Positions 17,751-26,721 of a DNA stretch of 46,139 bases are shown here, one piece after another. The stretch spans positions 1-46,139 of the forward strand of contig JAPULC010000202.1 in assembly GCA_027295305.1 (NCBI GenBank). The letters run 5' to 3'. Position 1 is the stretch's first letter. Every line of letters starts with the position of its first letter. This stretch comes from Gammaproteobacteria bacterium (lineage in GTDB: Bacteria > Pseudomonadota > Gammaproteobacteria > Pseudomonadales > Azotimanducaceae). The notes under the pieces are model-generated. The model made no database searches. It had not been told where the DNA came from and worked only from the letters and a program-made list of their open reading frames with translations. Both the position numbers and the translations under genes were made by a program.

Positions 17751-18578
17751 ATGCATCGGGTTGATGTCTACGGTGTGGATCACTCGCCATGGGTTCAGGC
17801 GGTATTACTCGGATTACACGACGCCAGGATTTCCCACTCACTGACATCGCTTCCCCCGCTTGAAACTTTCCTCAAGTCCGGCGTCATGATGCCGGCCGCA
17901 AGGATCGATGGTGGCCCCTGGCAGCTGGAATCGGCTGACATTCTCCGCAATGTCGGCTTCAAATCTATCACGGATGAGCAGATGCAACTCGTGCGCGGCG
18001 CATGGCAGGGCGTCACGCATCGGGCTGACGGCGCAGCACTCTTCTGGGGAGGGTTCAGTCTCGCAGGAGATCGCAGTCCATCTTTTGGTCGCCGACTCGT
18101 GAACAATTTCCTTCGGAGCTTCGTGACGCTCTACTTTTACCTGCTGATTCGCTCCCTGGTCCTGCTTGTTCGACCCCCGGACCCCGAGAACTTTGGCGAT
18201 CAATTCCTGCCCTTTGAAGAAATGCTGGCAGCGCCCGGCGCGCCTTACCTGAGTGGTAACGAACCCAACACACTCGACTTCCTTCTGTTCGGCATCATCC
18301 AGTGTCACTGCAGCATCTATGTGCCACCTGTGACTGCACTGCAGTCCGACTCACGCCTCGGGAAGTTGCGCGCCTGGATCGGCACTATGCAGGAGAGATT
18401 CAAGGACTATGACCACCTTTATTCAGGTGCTTACTTTGCGCCCCATTCAAAACCAACTACCTGGGCTTCTCCGCTTGAGCGAACCACTTTCTGGCTAGGC
18501 GCAGTTCTCATGATCGTGCTATTTCCCGTCACCGTCCCACTGGTTGCATTCCTGGCGATCCGCAACCGGAGATCATGA
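17751..18578 (+). CDS. GST-like (thioredoxin-fold N-terminus) membrane-anchored protein
   Basis: MHRVDVYGVDHSPWVQAVLLGLHDARISHSLTSLPPLETFLKSGVMMPAARIDGGPWQLESADILRNVG; C-terminal hydrophobic helix FWLGAVLMIVLFPVTVPLVAFLAI. Confidence 0.65.
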   Translation: MHRVDVYGVDHSPWVQAVLLGLHDARISHSLTSLPPLETFLKSGVMMPAARIDGGPWQLESADILRNVGFKSITDEQMQLVRGAWQGVTHRADGAALFWGGFSLAGDRSPSFGRRLVNNFLRSFVTLYFYLLIRSLVLLVRPPDPENFGDQFLPFEEMLAAPGAPYLSGNEPNTLDFLLFGIIQCHCSIYVPPVTALQSDSRLGKLRAWIGTMQERFKDYDHLYSGAYFAPHSKPTTWASPLERTTFWLGAVLMIVLFPVTVPLVAFLAIRNRRS

Positions 18579-18626
18579 TTAGGGACTCGGTCAGGTCGGA
18601 TACCGACTATTACATCCACGATGCGG

Positions 18627-18926
18627 CTAGGATGGCGGCGTAAAGCCCTCCACCAGCACGACTTTCGATACGGTCGCATCGCGTCGCCAGTCGATGATCT
18701 TCGCGTAATCCTCGGACTGCCAGAACGCGTTGGCGTGCTCTAGATCCGGAAACTCGAGCACCACGAGACGCGCGGGCCGCCAATCGCCTTCCAGCACCTG
18801 GGACTCGCCCCCACGTACCAGATAGCGCCCGCCATGCGAGGCGATCACCTCCCCGACTGCCTGCTGGTATTTTCCGAAAGTCTCGGCATCTCTGATCTCG
18901 ACATCGGCTATGAGGTATGCGGTCAT
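18627..18926 (-). CDS. DUF1330 family protein
   Basis: MTAYLIADVEIRDAETFGKYQQAVGEVIASHGGRYLVRGGESQVLEGDWRPARLVVLEFPDLEHANAFWQSEDY. Confidence 0.9.
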   Translation of the reverse strand: MTAYLIADVEIRDAETFGKYQQAVGEVIASHGGRYLVRGGESQVLEGDWRPARLVVLEFPDLEHANAFWQSEDYAKIIDWRRDATVSKVVLVEGFTPPS

Positions 18927-19149
18927 GGCTTTCTCCTGCTGACACACGCAGAGTCAGGGCTCACCTCGACCTCGTTCGACTCGCGTCTGGGGCTTTCGAC
19001 ACCTCGGGTGACAGTACCATGCGGGGGAGGCTGGCTCCGTACGGACTTGGCTTCGGCGAGCCCGGGGGTGACTCCTTCGCCCTGTGTAGAATGGTGACGG
19101 CGCCCTCGCCCGAAAGGTCGAAGCTGACAACTACCATAAGGAGGGGACC

Positions 19150-19878
19150 ATGGGGATTCTGGTTCAGCGACAATTCAGCGTCGCACGGGATGATCGACGC
19201 GAGTTCGAACGTCAGAGCCGACTGGGAGTGTGGGAGAACATGCGCCACAACGGCGCGCAGATGATTGCCTACGGCACTTGGGCATTCGGCGGCCGTGGCG
19301 ATGTGGTCGTCACCCACTCCGTCTACGAGAACTTCGATCATTGGACCGCTACACGTGCCTGGGGCGAGTTCGCGACGGAGAACGCGCGGGTGGAGGAGAC
19401 GCGTCACATTCGTGCCATTCACGCAGGCAGGAACCGTCTGGTAACGGAATCGTCCGCGCGCATCATCGACTACGACGACGAACTTTCGGAACCCACCCCG
19501 CGCTATCGCAATGTCGGAGAGCCTTTGGCTGCACTGCCGTCGACGTTCGGTCCGCAATCCATCGTGGAGCAATCGGAATTTTCTCTGCAGCGGGGCGGCG
19601 AGGATGCGCTAGCGAGCACTCTGCGCGACACCATCTGGCCGTGGCTCACCTCCCAGGGAGCCCGCATCGTGATCTTTGGTCACGACCCGTTGCAAAGCGA
19701 CGACAACGTGGTGACGTACATCGCGTATCGCGACATCAGTCACTGGAACGAGCTCAAGGGTCGCCGCGCGAAGGTCCCCGACGCAGTCGCAGCGGCCCGG
19801 GAAGCATTGCACCCGCTCGTGGAATCGCAATCGAGCCAGCTGCTGATGGTGATGACCGAGTTTGGCGCGAGCGCCTGA
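19150..19878 (+). CDS. Duplicated dimeric alpha/beta-barrel (NIPSNAP/ABM-like) protein
   Basis: Two similar halves: MGILVQRQFSVARDDRREFERQSRLGVWENMRHNGAQMIAYGTWAFG... and SIVEQSEFSLQRGGEDALASTLRDTIWPWLTSQGARIVIFGHDP... Confidence 0.55.
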   Translation: MGILVQRQFSVARDDRREFERQSRLGVWENMRHNGAQMIAYGTWAFGGRGDVVVTHSVYENFDHWTATRAWGEFATENARVEETRHIRAIHAGRNRLVTESSARIIDYDDELSEPTPRYRNVGEPLAALPSTFGPQSIVEQSEFSLQRGGEDALASTLRDTIWPWLTSQGARIVIFGHDPLQSDDNVVTYIAYRDISHWNELKGRRAKVPDAVAAAREALHPLVESQSSQLLMVMTEFGASA

Positions 19879-19892
19879 CCTAAGGAGATCCC

Positions 19893-20222
19893 ATGATCAT
19901 CAGCAAAGTGCCTCGCCCCGATTGGACTCTGCTTCCGGTCGACGGGTGCGTTGGCGTCGAAGGTCGCGTGCTCTTCACCGATTCGAAGCTCGTCGTCGCG
20001 ATGCTCAGACTGAAGCCTGATGGAACGATTCACGAACACGCCGCCGACTGGAACATCCATGCAATATGCATCGAGGGCGAAGGCTACGTGAGCGTCGACG
20101 ACGAGATTGCCGAGCTACGCGCGGGTCAGTCTGTGGAGTGGCCCGCCGGCAAGCGTCATCGTCTCTGGACGGAGGGCACGTCGATGGTGACTCTGATGCT
20201 CGAGCACGTCGAGCGGAGATAG
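19893..20222 (+). CDS. Cupin-domain protein
   Basis: MLRLKPDGTIHEHAADWNIHAICIEGEGYVSVDDEIAELRAGQSVEWPAGKRHRLWTEG. Confidence 0.8.
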   Translation: MIISKVPRPDWTLLPVDGCVGVEGRVLFTDSKLVVAMLRLKPDGTIHEHAADWNIHAICIEGEGYVSVDDEIAELRAGQSVEWPAGKRHRLWTEGTSMVTLMLEHVERR

Positions 20223-20328
20223 CGCCTATGACATTGCCATCGAGATCTTCGTGATTCAAGCCGACGTCCAAGGTCAGAGGCTTCATCTGGCAACCGCTCC
20301 GACTCTGTTCTCACCTCGCGGGATCGAT

Positions 20329-20367
20329 GCCGCCAGGGACGGCAATTTCCGTACAAGAACTAGCTAA
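20329..20367 (-). repeat. Degenerate end-fragment of the MITE-like element (copy 3 relic)
   Basis: Minus strand TTAGCTAGTTCTTGTACGGAAATTGCCGTCCCTGGCGGC compared with CTAGCTAGTTCCTGTCCCGAAACTCGCCGTCCTGGCGAG; 18/22 identity over the terminal inverted repeat. Confidence 0.6.
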
Positions 20368-21587
20368 TCGATGGAGCGAAGGGCGCGCACCGGAGAGAGC
20401 GCAAGCCACAGACAAGGAATCGTAAAGCCCGCCACGGCAACGCTCAGCGCCGGCACCATGCCCACGAACTGGCCGAGCAATCCTCCCGTCAACATGCCCA
20501 GGATGCCGATACCGCCGACCACGAATTCGAAGCTCGCATTCATCCGTCCGAGCAGATGGTCCGGCGTCAACGCTTGTCGTACGCTCATCTGCGAGATCAG
20601 GAAGATGGCAAACGCGATGTCGCCTACGAGCTGATTTGTAAACAGCAGCACTAACGCTTCTGTCTCGTCGACGAGCGCCGCCAAGGGCACCAGCGTCGCC
20701 AACGGAATCCCGAAAATCAGTGCTCCCACCATGACACGCCCGATTCCGAAGCGCCTCGTCAGTGGGTTGACGATGGCCGCGCCCACGAGCGCGCCGACTC
20801 CGCCTGCGCCGATGAGCAGACCCAGCATGATGGGGCCCAGCCCGATCACCTTCAGCACATAGAGGGCATAGAGCGTTGCAAAGAAGCCGCCGAAAAAGAA
20901 TTGCGCCGACAACGCAACGGCAAGCGCGCGCAACTCACGCGTACCCCACACGAAGCGCACGCCGTAGGCGATCTCGGCAATGACGCCGCCGTTGCGGTCC
21001 GTTGCACGCGTGGGCTCCTGCAACCGGATTGTGAATAGCGAAAGTGCCGATAACAGAAACGTGAGCGCATCGACGAGCAGCGCAAACGTCGCAGAGACCA
21101 TCTGCACTAACGCACCGCCGATTCCGGGGGATGCCACCTCGGCCACCGAGGCGCTCGCAGAGAGCTTGCTGTTGGACTGCAAGAGTTCTTCCGACACAAC
21201 CAGGGTAGGCAGATATGAGCGGTATGCGATGTCGAACAGCACCGTCAGCGCGCCGACCAGAAACACGATCGCGTAGAGGCCGGACATGGCAAGCGCCCCT
21301 GAGATAAGCAGAACAACAGCGAGCATCAGGAGCACGAAGCGCCCGAGATCCGCACCAATGAGCAATGGTTTGCGGGGTAAGCGGTCGACCCAAACCCCCG
21401 CGTACAGCCCGATCAGCACTGCGGGTAGAGCACGTGCGGTCTCGAGCAGACCCATCTGGGCGGGGGATGCGTCGAGCACCAATATCGCCACGAGCGGAAT
21501 CGCGCCCATCCAGTTGCCGAACTCGGATACGCTCTGGGCAAACCAGAGGCGCGAGAAGTTGCTGGGTTTGAGTCGAAGCGAACTCAT
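20364..21587 (-). CDS. MFS transporter
   Basis: Multiple TM segments; FSRLWFAQSVSEFGNWMGAIPLVAILV and YAGVWVDRLPRKPLLIGADLGRFVLL. Confidence 0.92.
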   Translation of the reverse strand: MSSLRLKPSNFSRLWFAQSVSEFGNWMGAIPLVAILVLDASPAQMGLLETARALPAVLIGLYAGVWVDRLPRKPLLIGADLGRFVLLMLAVVLLISGALAMSGLYAIVFLVGALTVLFDIAYRSYLPTLVVSEELLQSNSKLSASASVAEVASPGIGGALVQMVSATFALLVDALTFLLSALSLFTIRLQEPTRATDRNGGVIAEIAYGVRFVWGTRELRALAVALSAQFFFGGFFATLYALYVLKVIGLGPIMLGLLIGAGGVGALVGAAIVNPLTRRFGIGRVMVGALIFGIPLATLVPLAALVDETEALVLLFTNQLVGDIAFAIFLISQMSVRQALTPDHLLGRMNASFEFVVGGIGILGMLTGGLLGQFVGMVPALSVAVAGFTIPCLWLALSPVRALRSID

Positions 21588-21724
21588 CTTTTTGCTCAGA
21601 GGTCCGCTCTTCGGAGGTGGACTGTCGGATCAACCCACGGGGCGCGTCGGTCTATCCGCTCAACTCGGCAATGGCTTTCACCAACTCCCGCGAGGACTCG
21701 CTGCGCACGGGCCCGAACACACGG

Positions 21725-23893
21725 CTAATTGGTTGTGCCGCGGCCGATGCGCTTGCGTTTGTGTTGCACGTAATCGACGAGGATGTATTCGCCGAGCTGT
21801 TCCGGTGTGGTGTAGAAGACGCGGCCCCCATTGATCTTCGCCATCTGACCGACGAACTCACGCAGATAAAAGCTCGTGTCGAGCATGAACGTGTTAATGG
21901 TGATGCCCTTGCGCGTACACCGCATCACCGCTTTCAACGTCTCGGCGATGGTGATGGGGCTCGGTGGATAAGCAAACATTGCCTCCCCGTTTTCGAGGTG
22001 CGAGGTGGGCTCGCCATCGGTGATCATGATCACCTGCTTGGAGGCCCCCTGATGCTTCGCGAGAAGCTTCTCCGCTACTAACAGCGCGTGCTGAACATTG
22101 GTCCCGAGCACGTAGTCGTCCCACTGCAGAAAGGGAAGCTCGTGTGCCTTGAGCTCTCGGGCGTAAGCAGAGAAGCCAACGAGGTAGAGCGAGTCCTTCG
22201 AGTACATCGAGGAGATCAGACTGTGCAGCGCGAGGGCCACGCGTTTCGCGGCGGGAAACGCACCCCTGCGCTCCATTGACCAGGAGAGGTCCACCATCAT
22301 CACCGTTGCAGTCTCGGTGATGAGCTCGCTGCGATATATCTCGAAGTCCTCTGGCTCGAGATGCACCGGCGTCTTCGGACCCTCGCGTTCAAGGGCATTG
22401 CGAATGGTGCGCGACATGTTCAGATGGAAGGGATCGCCATACTCGTACGGCTTGGTGGTCTCCAACCGCTCACCGAAACGTCCCTCCACGGGTACCGCGT
22501 GATTTCCAAGCGCGTGCTTCTTGAGCTGCTGGTAGAGCTCGCCAAGAGCTTTCTGGCCGATCATGCGCGTCCCGCGCGGGGTCAGCTCCCAATCGTCCTT
22601 CTCCTTGCGAATGTAACCCGCATCTTCCAGCGCCTTCATGAGCTGCTTGATCTGTTCCAGATCCTCTTCAGCATCCTCACCGAGAAGCTCCCTGAGCTTG
22701 TCGGGGTCGATGCCGGATAAGTCGGCATCCATGTGCGCCTGACGCAGCTGCTGCTCGAGGGAATCGAGGTCCTGCATCTCGCGCATCAGCTCCATCGCAG
22801 CTTGAAGATCCACCGGCTGATCGCCGCGAAACGGATACGCTGTCCCGGGATTCAGATACTGCAGCTCCTTCGACAGCATGCGGAGCTCGCGCTCGAGCTC
22901 CGGGTCCCCCAGCTTGCCGGCGAGAAGCGTCTGCAGAATGTCGCGCTGAGAAGAAGGCAGCGACGCCATGAGTGACTGCATGGCCGCCATCTGCTGCTGC
23001 ATCTGCTCGAGAAGCTCGTCGAGAGATTGCGGCGGGTTCGCTCCGAACATGTCGCCGAATTTCCCCATGAACTCGTCGAATCCGGGATCCTCTCCGGCGA
23101 TGCGCTTGACGAGCATCTCGTTCAACGCGCTGACCATCTCTTTCATGCGCTCGAGATCGCCCGCGGACATGTCCCGGATCATCTTCTCGATGTCCTTGAA
23201 GAAGGACTGCGCCATGCCGCGCTTGAGCTGATCCATCAGCTCGTCGAACTTCTGCCTGGCATCGGGGCTTAGAAACTCGTACTCCTGCAGCGCGCGTACC
23301 TGACCGCCGGCATCCTTCGGAAGCTCCTGGAGAAATGCCTCCTTCTCATCGGCGAGATTGCGCCCGATGTTGCCCATGAGGGACTTGAGAAAGTCGCTTT
23401 GGCCGTCGTCCCCGCCCGACTGCGGACCACCGGGCGACATCTCGCCGCGTTGGCCATCGTCGGTGTCCTGCTGCGCGCCATCCCCCGACTCGTTGGCGTT
23501 CCCCTCGGCGCCCTGCGAGTCGTCCTCGCCATCGGAATTGCGCGGCGGCTGGATGCGCCCTTCGCGCATGTCGTCGATCGCGCTGCGCTCGAGGTCCAGA
23601 ACCTCCCGCAGACGTTCGCGAACGTCATCCATGATGCCGCCGAGATCGAATTGCTCGAGGCGTTCGCGTCGCTGCTGCCTGAGCTGCTGCAGAAGCTCTC
23701 GCAATCCACGCACCCGCTCACCGTCCTGATTGGGCATGCCACGCTGCAGCAGGCTGCGAATTGCGTGGCGCAGGTCGCCGTAGTTCATCAGGTCGTCGGA
23801 CAGGCTCGAAAGCACTTCGCTCGGATCGAGATCCGAAATCTCCTGAGTGCCATCCCACTGGGAATAGCGAAAGCTGCTCGTGAAGAAGCTCAT
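21725..23893 (-). CDS. VWA-domain (von Willebrand factor A) protein
   Basis: MIDAS MVDLSWSMERRGAFPAAKRVALALHSLI, ITDGEPTSH; acidic and coiled-coil N-terminal region; ATGA overlap with the upstream AAA gene. Confidence 0.88.
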   Translation of the reverse strand: MSFFTSSFRYSQWDGTQEISDLDPSEVLSSLSDDLMNYGDLRHAIRSLLQRGMPNQDGERVRGLRELLQQLRQQRRERLEQFDLGGIMDDVRERLREVLDLERSAIDDMREGRIQPPRNSDGEDDSQGAEGNANESGDGAQQDTDDGQRGEMSPGGPQSGGDDGQSDFLKSLMGNIGRNLADEKEAFLQELPKDAGGQVRALQEYEFLSPDARQKFDELMDQLKRGMAQSFFKDIEKMIRDMSAGDLERMKEMVSALNEMLVKRIAGEDPGFDEFMGKFGDMFGANPPQSLDELLEQMQQQMAAMQSLMASLPSSQRDILQTLLAGKLGDPELERELRMLSKELQYLNPGTAYPFRGDQPVDLQAAMELMREMQDLDSLEQQLRQAHMDADLSGIDPDKLRELLGEDAEEDLEQIKQLMKALEDAGYIRKEKDDWELTPRGTRMIGQKALGELYQQLKKHALGNHAVPVEGRFGERLETTKPYEYGDPFHLNMSRTIRNALEREGPKTPVHLEPEDFEIYRSELITETATVMMVDLSWSMERRGAFPAAKRVALALHSLISSMYSKDSLYLVGFSAYARELKAHELPFLQWDDYVLGTNVQHALLVAEKLLAKHQGASKQVIMITDGEPTSHLENGEAMFAYPPSPITIAETLKAVMRCTRKGITINTFMLDTSFYLREFVGQMAKINGGRVFYTTPEQLGEYILVDYVQHKRKRIGRGTTN

Positions 23894-25293
23894 CGAGCGC
23901 GATACCTCGTCTTCCCGCTCACCCGGTCCTTGTTGAGGAGCTTGTTGAGATGCATCCCTTCGAGGATGAACTCGGCTGCAGAGGCGCGCTCGGCCGGGCT
24001 CTGCGTCTCCGCCAGTCGCGAGACCGCGGCATCAAGGCCATCGATCTGCTTGATGACATCGACGTAGGATTCCGAATCGAGTCCCTCGCCGGTCTCTATG
24101 GAGACGCCTTCCGCGAACGCTCCAACGACGGGCTCGAGCTCCGAGAGATCGACAAAGCGGTTGAACACTGCAGACACCGCCGCCTGCATCAAGCGCTCCA
24201 TGACCTGATCCTCACGACCTTCCTCGACCGTCTCGAACTCCACCTTTCCCTGAAGCGAAGGAATCACGAACGGAAGATCTGAAATGCGCGGCACGACGTC
24301 CTGTTCTGCGCAACGCAGGGCTCTGCGCAGAGCGTTGGCGACCAGGCTCTCATAGTTAGCAATGGACGCGCGCACGGACACACCGGAGCGCTGTGAAATA
24401 TCGGGCGACTTGCGCGCGTGGCGTGTGAGCTCGGCCACGATCTCCTTCATGTACGGGGGCACGACGAGCTTGCGTGTCCCCATGTCGAGATCCGCGTGCT
24501 CGAAATCCATGATGCGCATCTCGTCGCGAATGGTCGTGGGATAGTGCGTGCGGATCTGAGACCCGTAGCGGTCCTTCAACGGCGTAATGATGCGCCCTCG
24601 GTTCGTATAATCTTCCGGGTTCGCAGTCGCGACGATGATCACATCCAGAGGAAGGCGGACCTTGTGGCCTTTGATCTGGATGTCACGTTCCTCCATGGCG
24701 TTGAGCAGACCTACTTGAATGCGCTCGGCGAGGTCGGGGAGCTCGTTGATGGAAAAAATTCCACGATTCGTACGCGGAATGAGCCCGTAGTGAATTGTCA
24801 GCTCGTCCGACAAATAGCGACCTTCCGCGATCTTGATGGGATCCACCTCGCCAATGAGGTCCGCGATGGTGATGTCGGGCGTCGCAAGCTTCTCGCCGTA
24901 GCGCGCGTCACGATGCAGCCAGTTGATGGCGGTGTCCTCGCCGTCCTTCGTCACGATCTCGCGGCCCTGCGCAGTGATCGGAGCAAACGGATTTTCTGGA
25001 ATCTCCGCGCCCTCGATGACCGGCGTCCACTCATCCAGAAGCGACGTCAGCATTCTAATGATGCGTGACTTTGCCTGACCGCGCTCACCGAGCAGGATGA
25101 TGTCCTGGCCCGCCAAGATTGCGTTCTCCACTTGAGGGATGACGGTTTCATCAAACCCCACGATCCCCGGGAAGACGTCCTCACCCTCTTCGAGCTTGAC
25201 GATCAGATTACGGCGCATTTCTTCCCGAACGGGCAACACTTCGTAACCGGATTCCCGAAGAGCACCGAGTGTGGCAGGTCGCTGGTTGGACAA
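23890..25293 (-). CDS. MoxR/Mg-chelatase ChlI-like AAA+ ATPase
   Basis: FPGIVGFDETVIPQVENAILAGQDIILLGERGQAKSRIIRML (Walker A GERGQAKS); IFSINELPDLAERIQVGLLNAMEER (Walker B region). Confidence 0.9.
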   Translation of the reverse strand: MSNQRPATLGALRESGYEVLPVREEMRRNLIVKLEEGEDVFPGIVGFDETVIPQVENAILAGQDIILLGERGQAKSRIIRMLTSLLDEWTPVIEGAEIPENPFAPITAQGREIVTKDGEDTAINWLHRDARYGEKLATPDITIADLIGEVDPIKIAEGRYLSDELTIHYGLIPRTNRGIFSINELPDLAERIQVGLLNAMEERDIQIKGHKVRLPLDVIIVATANPEDYTNRGRIITPLKDRYGSQIRTHYPTTIRDEMRIMDFEHADLDMGTRKLVVPPYMKEIVAELTRHARKSPDISQRSGVSVRASIANYESLVANALRRALRCAEQDVVPRISDLPFVIPSLQGKVEFETVEEGREDQVMERLMQAAVSAVFNRFVDLSELEPVVGAFAEGVSIETGEGLDSESYVDVIKQIDGLDAAVSRLAETQSPAERASAAEFILEGMHLNKLLNKDRVSGKTRYRAR

Positions 25294-25469
25294 GGTCGAT
25301 AGCCTCCTGATGTCGACTTCGGGAGTATACCCGCTTGTCGAGGTGGATGGCCCCGAAACATAGCTGGCGGCGCGCCAACGGCTCGTCGACCGCTCGCTCC
25401 GTCACCCAAGCTACCGGGCCGCGGATACCGCAGCGCCGCCATCAAACGACGCATTCACATGGAAGACAT

Positions 25470-25530
25470 TAGTGCCAGGCGGTGTGCTGGCACTATCAGC
25501 TATGTGTAACGGGCGGTGCCAAGCACACCG
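25470..25530. repeat. Nested GTGCC/GGCAC inverted-repeat cluster
   Basis: TAGTGCCAG-gcggtgtg-CTGGCACTA plus CGGTGTGCTGGCAC / GTGCCAAGCACACCG. Confidence 0.7.
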
Positions 25531-25545
25531 TGCACGGCGCCGTCA

Positions 25546-25570
25546 GGACTAAGGGACAGCCCCTTAGTCC
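25546..25570 (-). terminator. 10-bp perfect stem overlapping the stop codon of the acyl-CoA dehydrogenase
   Basis: GGACTAAGGG-ACAGC-CCCTTAGTCC; TAA stop lies inside the stem. Confidence 0.5.
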
Positions 25571-26721
25571 TTGGGAAGGCCTAGGATTCGCTCGGCAATG
25601 ATGTTCTTCTGAATGTTTGGCGTTCCCCCACCGATAACGACGTTCGGCCACGAGAGGCTGGCGCGCGCCCAACGTCCGTTGTCCACTGCGGCGTCACCGT
25701 CGCGCACGAGCCCCGATTCGCCAAGAAGCTCCACCGCAAAGTCGGACATCTCCACCTCGAGGTGGGCACGGTGGAGCTTGTTGACAGACGTTTCGCTCGA
25801 CAGCGGTTCCCCTCGAATCTGCTTCGTCAGATAACGAAGCCCGTTCAGCTTCATCGCTTCGATGCGGGCTTCGAACTCACCCAGCCGACGACGGGCTCGC
25901 GGGTCCTGCGCAGCCGGGCGACCACGCCGGCGCGTGCGCTTCACCAGATCCTTGAGCTCATCGAGTTGCTGAAACAGACCCGTCACCTCGCCGATGCTCG
26001 AACGCTCGTTCGCGAGCGACGAGATGGTCACGCGCCAGCCATTGCTCTCCTCACCCAGGCGGTTCTCGACCGGCACCTTCACGTCGGTAAAGAAGACTTC
26101 TGCGAAGTGACGCTGGCCCGCCATGTTCTCGATCGGGCGGACCTCTATCCCGCTGCTCTTCATGTCCACCAAAAGCGTGGTGATGCCATCGTGCTTGTTG
26201 TCCGGATCCCAGTTCGTGCGCGTCAACAGAATGATCCAATCCGCAGACGCGGCTCCCGAGGTCCAGATTTTCTGACCGTTGACGATGTAGAAGTCGCCAT
26301 CGCGCTCGGCCTTGCATTGCAGCGAGGCGAGATCCGAGCCGACGTTCGGCTCCGAGAACCCCGTGCACCACTGCACCTTGCTGTCGAGAATGTCGGGAAT
26401 GAATCGATCCTTCTGCTCTTCGGTTCCATATTGAATGATCGCCGGCCCAACCCAGGACAGGCCCATGAAGGAAAAGCCCAGCGGTGGCGCATTACGCACC
26501 GCCATCTCCTCTTTCAATATCGCTTGCCGTGTGAGGTTTGCGCCTCCTCCGCCGACGTCGCGCGGCCAGGAAAAACCGACCCACCGTTTCGCTCGCACGC
26601 CTGTCAGCCAATTCTTCAAGAAGTCCGGGCCGCGTTCGTCGCGCGGCACGAGATTCTCGTCAAGAAAGTCGCGTACTTCCTGACGAAACGCTTCTTCCTC
26701 CTGGGTGTACTCGAAGTCCAT
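25564..26721 (-). CDS. Acyl-CoA dehydrogenase
   Basis: MDFEYTQEEEAFRQEVRDFLDENLVPRDERGPDF...GFSEPNVGSDLASL...QKIWTSGA; start overlaps the preceding stop (TAATG). Confidence 0.93.
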   Translation of the reverse strand: MDFEYTQEEEAFRQEVRDFLDENLVPRDERGPDFLKNWLTGVRAKRWVGFSWPRDVGGGGANLTRQAILKEEMAVRNAPPLGFSFMGLSWVGPAIIQYGTEEQKDRFIPDILDSKVQWCTGFSEPNVGSDLASLQCKAERDGDFYIVNGQKIWTSGAASADWIILLTRTNWDPDNKHDGITTLLVDMKSSGIEVRPIENMAGQRHFAEVFFTDVKVPVENRLGEESNGWRVTISSLANERSSIGEVTGLFQQLDELKDLVKRTRRRGRPAAQDPRARRRLGEFEARIEAMKLNGLRYLTKQIRGEPLSSETSVNKLHRAHLEVEMSDFAVELLGESGLVRDGDAAVDNGRWARASLSWPNVVIGGGTPNIQKNIIAERILGLPKD

